Assembly: GCA_017525525.1 (NCBI GenBank)
Contig: JAFXSQ010000072.1
Location: forward strand, 1 to 55,210
Length of the DNA stretch: 55,210 nucleotides
Source of the DNA: Lachnospiraceae bacterium
GTDB taxonomy: Bacteria > Bacillota > Clostridia > Lachnospirales > Lachnospiraceae
Direction of reading: 5' to 3'
Shown here: positions 52,428 through 55,210 of the stretch, one piece after another
How positions within the stretch are numbered: position 1 is the first letter of the stretch
Layout: each line of letters opens with the position of its first letter
The notes under the pieces: model-generated
The model's database searches: none
What the model saw: the letters and a program-made list of their open reading frames with translations, nothing else
What the model was told of the DNA's origin: nothing
Position numbers and translations under genes: made by a program

Positions 52428-53504
52428 ATGGCAAGAACTGTATATTCAATTAAAAAGAACCGACTGAGGCGTTCCTACGGTGACGGCTTTGTAATGGACG
52501 GAGCCGGGAATCTGTACTTAGATGAGAATTCACCCACGCACAGGCTTTACCTTACACCGATAGATTCTGCTGAGAATGATTCGGAGTGGGGAAGACTGTC
52601 CTTCAAGGTTAGGCTTTCTGAAGAGCAGGTGCTCTATGTGTATGCTTTTGCAACCAACGAAAAAGAATTGAAGATGGGTGAAGAGATGGTTAACATCGAG
52701 CGTTTCGTGGTTTCCGACGGAATCCAGGATTCGGCAAAGAAGCTCCTCTACAACAACCCGGAGGCAAAGCGTTTTGTGGATAAGAATGATGTGCTGCTTT
52801 ATGATCTGAAGGGCAGATACCTCTTCGTATGTATAGAGATACTCGGACTTGGAGGCGGTATGCTTTACAACATCCGCGCCGAGCGCGGCTCAGACGAGTT
52901 TATCGATGCGTTCCCTGAGGTTTACAGGGAGAATAATGATTTCTTCAGGCGTTATATAAGTGTGTTCAATAGCATTTATAACGATTTTGAGTCTTCCATA
53001 GAGAGGTTGCCGGAGCTGCTGAATTTTGACAAATGTCCGGATGAGCTTCTTCCGACCTATGCGTCATGGCTCGGGATAGATGTTCAGGGTGATTTTATGA
53101 AGCCGGAGGCTTTAAGGCAGCTTGTAAAGGAAGCCTATATACTCAACCGCATGAAAGGCACGAAGGAATGCCTGAAGAGACTTCTTACCATAGCGCTTGA
53201 AGAGACTCCTATCATCCTTGAGGCTAATCAGATGAAGGAATATGCCGAGAGTGAGGGAGAGGGAGTATTCGATGTTACTGTGCTGGTGAAAAAGCAGTTC
53301 TCCGAGAATGAACGCTTCCAGCTTATGTATCTGTTAGAGCAGTTCATGCCCGTAAGATGCAGGCTTAAGATAGAGACCTTAAAGGATAATAGCATACTTG
53401 ACAACAGAGTTTACCTTGATATGAACGCTCAGGTTCAGTATCTTGAGGATGCAAAGCTTGACGAGTATATGTCTTTGGACGGTCAGCTTGTTCTTGAGGA
53501 GTAG
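52428..53504 (+). CDS. Phage tail protein I-like baseplate protein (Pvc13-region/P2 gpI family)
   Basis: I start at ATG 52428, seven bases after AGAGG; ATG 52422 is too close to that site. The 358-residue product has an N-terminal beta-rich domain (to about 155) and a P2-gpI-type domain at about 160-290: AFPEVYRENNDFFRRYISVFNSIYNDFESSIERLPELLNFDKCPDELLPTYASWLGI, then NRMKGTKECLKRLL (features quoted in order). It completes the baseplate edge. No tail-fibre gene follows, so target binding must be provided elsewhere. Confidence 0.9.
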   Translation: MARTVYSIKKNRLRRSYGDGFVMDGAGNLYLDENSPTHRLYLTPIDSAENDSEWGRLSFKVRLSEEQVLYVYAFATNEKELKMGEEMVNIERFVVSDGIQDSAKKLLYNNPEAKRFVDKNDVLLYDLKGRYLFVCIEILGLGGGMLYNIRAERGSDEFIDAFPEVYRENNDFFRRYISVFNSIYNDFESSIERLPELLNFDKCPDELLPTYASWLGIDVQGDFMKPEALRQLVKEAYILNRMKGTKECLKRLLTIALEETPIILEANQMKEYAESEGEGVFDVTVLVKKQFSENERFQLMYLLEQFMPVRCRLKIETLKDNSILDNRVYLDMNAQVQYLEDAKLDEYMSLDGQLVLEE

Positions 53505-53601
53505 GAGTATTAGGCATAAGGCGGCATTCCGCGTGCCTTAGCAAATAGAATCTTATGCTTCGCAGATACAAAAACTTTTTATAGAAAAAAACATATAAAA
53601 G

Positions 53602-53610
53602 TGATATAAT
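53602..53610 (+). promoter_or_regulatory. Extended -10 promoter before the STAS gene
   Basis: TGATATAAT at 53602-53610 is an extended -10 element (TGn-TATAAT) without a clear -35 at 17 bp. It lies 50 bases upstream of the STAS start. It has no GTGAC repeats, so this gene pair seems to be outside the SARP regulon. Confidence 0.5.
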
Positions 53611-53659
53611 ATCGGTTGTAACTATAGCCTATTATACATATTCACAGGAGGAAAACAAA

Positions 53660-53959
53660 ATGATTATCAATGAAGTAAAAAATGCAGACAGCATCCAGCT
53701 TGATGTAGACGGAAGGGTTGATACCACAACCGCGCCACAGCTCCAGAACGCGCTTCTTACCGCGTTCCAGAAGACTAAGACGATTGTTATCAATTTCGAT
53801 AAGGTTGCATATATCTCCAGCGCCGGCTTAAGGGCTCTTCTTATCGGACAGAAGACCGCTACATCCAAGGGTGGCAGCATGACCATTATCAACGCAAATG
53901 ATTCGGTTAAAGAGGTCTTTGAGGTTACAGGCTTTATTGATATCCTTACATTAGCATAG
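53660..53959 (+). CDS. STAS-domain anti-sigma factor antagonist (RsbV/SpoIIAA-like)
   Basis: The 99-residue protein is a complete STAS domain: IQLDVDGRVDTTTAPQLQNAL, IVINFDKVAYISSAGLRALLIGQ with the phosphorylatable serine in YISSAGLR near residue 57, and the closing VKEVFEVTGFIDILT. In the RsbV paradigm the unphosphorylated form binds an RsbW-like kinase, and a PP2C phosphatase resets it. Both partner activities are fused in the product at 12352, which makes these two likely, but unproven, partners. The start is ATG 53660 behind CAGGAGG. Confidence 0.93.
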   Translation: MIINEVKNADSIQLDVDGRVDTTTAPQLQNALLTAFQKTKTIVINFDKVAYISSAGLRALLIGQKTATSKGGSMTIINANDSVKEVFEVTGFIDILTLA

Positions 53960-54010
53960 AACATAAATAAAGTCTTTTGAACCTATCTATTCAGGAGAGA
54001 GGATTTTGTT

Positions 54011-54991
54011 ATGAAAAAAGGTAAAATCGTTTTTCTTGCGTTTATGATTATATCATATGCGTTGTTTGTGTACGGCTTTATGGTAGATGAGAGGACGCTC
54101 TATATGGCGTCATTCATAGCCTTCACAGTATTTCTTCTTGTATTCGTTTTGCTTGCTTTTATTGACAAGGAGAGCAAGACGGGTGAATCGGATTCCGAGC
54201 TTACGGAGGACGAAAGTGTTACTCAGATTGATTTAGGTGAGACAGCAACAAACGGAAATATATCAAACGAGGATTTATCAAACGAGAACACATCAAACGA
54301 GCTCAAAGAAAAATATATCTCCGAGATTAAAGGTCTCAAGATAGCGATGGAGGATCAGCGTGATTCCTACGAGACTCAGTTGGATGAGCTTGAACAGAAG
54401 CTTTCCGTTGCAGAAACAGAAACTAACGCTCTGAAGCAAAAGATAGAGGAGCTTACGGGGCTCGGTTCCGAAGAGGCCATAAGGAAAGCTTTCGAGAAGA
54501 AGGACGCGGCAGCCTCCATACTTCCGGAGATGACCGGTAACGGTTCGGAGACAATAGACATAGTAGGCGCCGCAAGAAGCGTTGCCGACGAGCTTAAATA
54601 TGCCGCATCAACTGCAGGCATGAGAATTCAGGTTTCATCTTCAGACGATCATATCTTAGTAAAGGCCGATGCAGGCCTTATTCGCGTTCTCTTAAGAAAT
54701 ATAGTTGACAATTCAATTAAATACATGCGACGTCAGGGAACCTTGGTCATCACGCTTTCAACGATAGCTGACGACCTTTTTGTGGTATTAAAGGACAACG
54801 GCGAGGGATTGTCCGAGTCTGAAACGGAGCACATATTTGAGCTTAATTACCAGGGTTCGAACCGTATATCCGGCAATGGCCTCGGTCTTGCTCAGGCTAA
54901 GGCAGTTGTTGAGTATTACGGAGGAAATATCTACGCCAAGTCTTCACCCGGCGGCGGCATGGGAATATATATCCAGCTTCCGACAACGTGA
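54011..54991 (+). CDS. Membrane protein with histidine-kinase-type ATPase domain but no H-box
   Basis: The 326-residue protein has two N-terminal membrane helices (about residues 6-24 and 32-52), an acidic Asn/Glu linker with repeated SNE units, a coiled coil at about 95-150 and a HATPase_c domain at about 190-326. The ATPase boxes are present (N-box LRNIVDNSIKYM, G1 KDNGEGLS, G2 GNGLGLAQAKAVVEYYGG). I find no HisKA-type phosphoacceptor: the helix preceding the ATPase domain has no suitable histidine. It could phosphorylate the adjacent STAS protein or work with another dimerisation partner. The start is ATG 54011, 51 bases after the STAS gene. Confidence 0.8.
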   Translation: MKKGKIVFLAFMIISYALFVYGFMVDERTLYMASFIAFTVFLLVFVLLAFIDKESKTGESDSELTEDESVTQIDLGETATNGNISNEDLSNENTSNELKEKYISEIKGLKIAMEDQRDSYETQLDELEQKLSVAETETNALKQKIEELTGLGSEEAIRKAFEKKDAAASILPEMTGNGSETIDIVGAARSVADELKYAASTAGMRIQVSSSDDHILVKADAGLIRVLLRNIVDNSIKYMRRQGTLVITLSTIADDLFVVLKDNGEGLSESETEHIFELNYQGSNRISGNGLGLAQAKAVVEYYGGNIYAKSSPGGGMGIYIQLPTT

Positions 54992-54992
54992 T

Positions 54993-55062
54993 AAGATTCT
55001 TCGGGCTACGCCCTCAGAATGACACGATGTAAGTGTCATCCTGACGCTGCGAAGGCTCTTAA
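54993..55062. repeat. Family A interspersed repeat (inverted pair)
   Basis: Arms AAGATTCTTCGGGC...CTCAGAATGACAC and GTGTCATCCTGACGCTGCGAAGGCTCTTAAA directly follow the stop codon of the kinase-like gene. They form a long imperfect hairpin. Confidence 0.85.
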
Positions 55063-55077
55063 AGTATAAAAAAGGGA

Positions 55078-55196
55078 GGTGCGATTATGACGAAGTCATA
55101 ATTTTGCATCGCACCGACTTTCGTCATAAGGGGTACCGCGAAGCGGTGGATTCCTTATGACATTAGACTGGGCAGGATTGCTTTAGCAATCGTGCC
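55078..55196. repeat. Composite of hairpin families C, D and B
   Basis: Arms GGTGCGAT/ATCGCACC (55078-55115) enclose a perfect inner hairpin ATTATGAC-GAA-GTCATAAT; this is a covarying relative of 7198-7234. A family D segment follows at about 55117-55160, the reverse complement of 28811-28845. A family B hairpin lies at 55171-55196 (GGCAGGATTGC/GCAATCGTGCC). No gene is seen from 54992 to the end of the window. Confidence 0.8.
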
Positions 55197-55210
55197 ATTA
55201 CATATTATAC

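Noticed and set aside
32669-53504. Prophage or phage-tail bacteriocin
   Set aside because: There are tail-like genes but no capsid, portal, terminase, integrase, holin or endolysin. DUF4255, DUF4280, CIS_tube and DUF6760-like proteins point to a contractile injection system instead.
32669-53504. Type VI secretion system
   Set aside because: There is a single gp18-like sheath, not TssB/TssC. No ClpV, TssJ, TssL, TssM or TssK was found.

Overview
All genes in this window lie on the + strand. The Shine-Dalgarno sites are strong (GGAGG/AAAGGAG), TTG and GTG starts occur, and the GC content is moderate. The envelope is monoderm-looking: there are N-terminal signal peptides, no lipopolysaccharide or outer-membrane assembly genes, and SARP-type, LytS-type and RsbU/RsbV-type signalling genes. 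Together this points to a Gram-positive Clostridia member, most likely Lachnospiraceae (Butyrivibrio/Roseburia-like). That placement is an inference from gene style, not from a marker gene. No rRNA, tRNA, CRISPR array, transposase, integrase or phage head gene was seen.

Layout. (1) 1-3786: a tandem 95-bp hairpin repeat, then a small YbjN/secretion-chaperone-like protein next to a 1006-residue protein with hydrophobic helices, a candidate cargo and chaperone pair. (2) 3802-9367: three GNAT-type proteins, two 7-TM proteins (one with a broken GGDEF remnant) and a DUF2156 acyltransferase-like protein. (3) 9373-14496: a sensor-MFS fusion and a SpoIIE phosphatase/RsbW-like ATPase fusion. (4) 14703-16999: MTA/SAH nucleosidase, a LytS-like histidine kinase and a response regulator with a SARP-type DNA-binding domain. 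(5) 17063-23644: a CIS-associated protein, a membrane-anchored pseudokinase-like protein, a membrane pseudo-cyclase and a MORN protein. (6) 23814-32434: three large exported proteins, one TolC-like coiled-coil protein and two paralogues with Gly/Asn/Asp-rich linkers. (7) 32669-53504: a contractile injection system (CIS): cap, PAAR-like tip, sheath, tube, assembly-protein-like pair, tube-fold protein with a Trp-repeat tail, coiled-coil protein, two CIS_tube proteins, split VgrG (gp27 and gp5 halves), gp25, two baseplate J proteins and tail protein I. (8) 53660-54991: an RsbV-like STAS protein and a membrane ATPase-domain kinase.

The most informative signal is a promoter architecture found three times: GTGAC-N6-GTGAC-N11-(-10 hexamer), with an 11-bp repeat period. 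It precedes regions 5, 6 and 7 (at 16996, 23667 and 32606). The period and position match how SARP/OmpR-type winged-helix activators bind, and such a regulator is encoded immediately upstream at 16196-16999. I infer that the LytS-like kinase and SARP regulator switch on the accessory, envelope and structural blocks together, making one 37-kb regulon.

Working model (inference): this is a cell-associated contractile injection system of a monoderm bacterium. It lacks visible lysis genes, tail fibres and, inside this window, the usual AAA+ ATPase. It carries dedicated exported and membrane proteins that could dock it or provide an exit path, and an RsbU/RsbV-like partner-switching layer encoded at both ends. 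A likely -1 frameshift between the two small genes after the tube (heptamer at 37388-37394) resembles the G/GT tail-assembly chaperones of phages.
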